Assembly: GCA_016708265.1 (NCBI GenBank)
Contig: JADJGA010000007.1
Location: 1 to 29,131 of the forward strand
DNA length: 29,131 bases
DNA from: Saprospiraceae bacterium
GTDB taxonomy: Bacteria > Bacteroidota > Bacteroidia > Chitinophagales > Saprospiraceae
Direction of reading: 5' to 3'
Part shown: one piece after another, positions 28,715 through 29,131 of the stretch
Layout: each line of letters begins with the position of its first letter
How positions within the stretch are numbered: position 1 is the first letter of the stretch
Translations under genes and position numbers: made by a program
The notes under the pieces: model-generated
Told to the model about the DNA's origin: nothing
Database searches by the model: none
What the model saw: the letters and a program-made list of their open reading frames with translations, nothing else

Positions 28715-28757
28715 TTGCGAATGCAGAGAAAATCTTTGCGAAACAGAGAATTTTATT
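28715..28757 (+). repeat. Short TTTGCG / CAGAGAA tandem
   Basis: TTTTGCGAATGCAGAGAAAA and TCTTTGCGAAACAGAGAATT follow one another. They share the TTTGCG and AGAGA words with the 124-bp duplication at 6.6-6.8 kb. Confidence 0.45.
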
Positions 28758-28788
28758 TTTGAATGAGTTTTTTTTATAGTTCATAAAA

Positions 28789-28816
28789 TAGAAAGTTTGT
28801 AAAGTTAAACTTTCTA
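28789..28816. repeat. AT-rich perfect hairpin
   Basis: TAGAAAGTTT (28789-28798) and AAACTTTCTA (28807-28816) are perfectly complementary with an 8-nt loop. It lies between the divergent giant gene and the VOC gene. A related sequence, AGTTCATAAAGTAAAAAGTT, is found at about 21155, and its counterpart AGTTCATAAAATAGAAAGTT begins at 28778. Confidence 0.55.
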
Positions 28817-28863
28817 CTTTATAAGTTTTCAACTGCTCTCTGTTTTTTGCAGAGCTGCCTCCC

Positions 28864-28889
28864 AGCCTTCCCGCTTTGCGGGACAGGCT
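28864..28889. repeat. GC-rich hairpin element
   Basis: AGCCT-t-CCCGC-TTT-GCGGG-ac-AGGCT forms a 5+5 bp stem in otherwise AT-rich DNA. It is followed by CTAAAGGAGGTGCTGCAGCC. The words resemble the hairpin elements at 20.9 and 23.6 kb. Confidence 0.55.
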
Positions 28890-28939
28890 CTAAAGGAGGT
28901 GCTGCAGCCTACTTGTTTTTAAATCCTGAAATAATAATT

Positions 28940-28947
28940 GTACTTTT
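28940..28947 (+). promoter_or_regulatory. Probable -7 element of the VOC gene
   Basis: TACTTTTG matches TAnnTTTG and lies 14 bases before the ATG at 28961 and 26 before the ATG at 28973, a short leader as is common in Bacteroidota. No clear -33 TTTG is seen. Confidence 0.4.
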
Positions 28948-28960
28948 GCAATCTATAAAA

Positions 28961-29131
28961 ATGTCAGCAATCATGAACAAAATCGAAATAATACTATACG
29001 TGAAAGATCAGAATATCAGTCGTGATTTCTACAATCAAATATTGCGCAGTTACCAATTCTTGATGTGCCTGGAATGACTGAATTTCAATTATCTGAAAAA
29101 TGCATCCTGGGTCTTATGCCTGATACGGGGA
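28961..29131 (+). pseudogene. VOC (glyoxalase/bleomycin-resistance fold) protein, 5' part, frameshifted, runs off the window
   Basis: The start is the ATG at 28961 (MSAIMNKIEIILYVKDQNIS) or, more likely by family similarity, the ATG at 28973 (MNKIEIILYVKDQ). The text RDFYNQIL is the first beta-alpha unit of the VOC fold. The frame then breaks near 29045-29050; the other frame continues QLPILDVPGMTEFQLSEKCI and LGLMPDTG to the window edge, which is standard for small VOC proteins of about 120 residues. Substrate cannot be told from this half. It is divergent from the giant repeat gene across a repeat-rich 400-bp region. Confidence 0.7.

Overview
The window is AT-rich chromosomal DNA from a member of the Bacteroidota, probably a marine, sediment or gut-type Bacteroidales/Marinilabiliales relative; the order is inference. 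Four things point there. There is a very long secreted protein of PKD-like repeats with a FISUMP-type C-terminus and a type IX-like 'YPNP' module. There is a DUF4369-like N-terminal region joined to a thioredoxin domain. Two AmpG/POT-type transporters have Bacteroidota-style sequences. Several promoters fit the Bacteroidota TTTG / TAnnTTTG pattern. I see no rRNA, tRNA, CRISPR array, phage or intact transposon.

Layout: (1) 0.4-0.9 kb, a fragment of an unrecognised protein. (2) 0.9-2.7 kb (-), a membrane-anchored MutS-family ATPase. (3) 2.9-3.9 kb (+), a polyprenyl diphosphate synthase. (4) 3.9-8.4 kb (-), an MltD-like lytic transglycosylase, an M29 aminopeptidase and an AmpG-like permease, which could together form a muropeptide recycling neighbourhood. 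(5) 8.5-10.5 kb (+), 3-methyladenine DNA glycosylase I and a POT peptide transporter. (6) 11.2-14.5 kb (+), a two-domain rhodanese, a di-haem cytochrome c peroxidase and a HemW/HemN-like radical SAM protein. (7) 14.8-18.5 kb (-), a compact ferrous-iron operon: a DtxR/MntR-family regulator, a membrane-tethered DtxR-FeoA-FeoA fusion, and FeoB. (8) 18.7-19.6 kb (-), an uncharacterised duplicated helical protein. (9) 19.6-21.2 kb, a non-coding stretch with a 21-nt heptad repeat. (10) 21.2-22.6 kb (-), a thioredoxin-fold lipid/envelope-type oxidoreductase. (11) 22.6-23.9 kb, intergenic repeats around a GIY-YIG remnant. (12) 23.9-28.6 kb (-), the giant repeat protein. (13) 28.9 kb to the end (+), the start of a VOC/glyoxalase-fold protein.

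The most pervasive feature is that about two thirds of the genes are split by frameshifts. In almost every case one extra A or T (occasionally G) in a homopolymer restores a perfect family motif. I read this as homopolymer undercalling in the sequencing rather than pseudogene decay, so the split ORFs are given below as single reconstructed genes. Only the FeoB internal loss, the GIY-YIG remnant and the fragment at the left edge look like possible real damage.

Intergenic space is rich in repeats: TGAAAAR heptamer arrays, most of which lie immediately after stop codons in sense orientation, a 124-bp tandem duplication, GTCATT(T/C)CGA-type elements, GC-rich hairpins, and a pair of perfect palindromes upstream of the giant gene.
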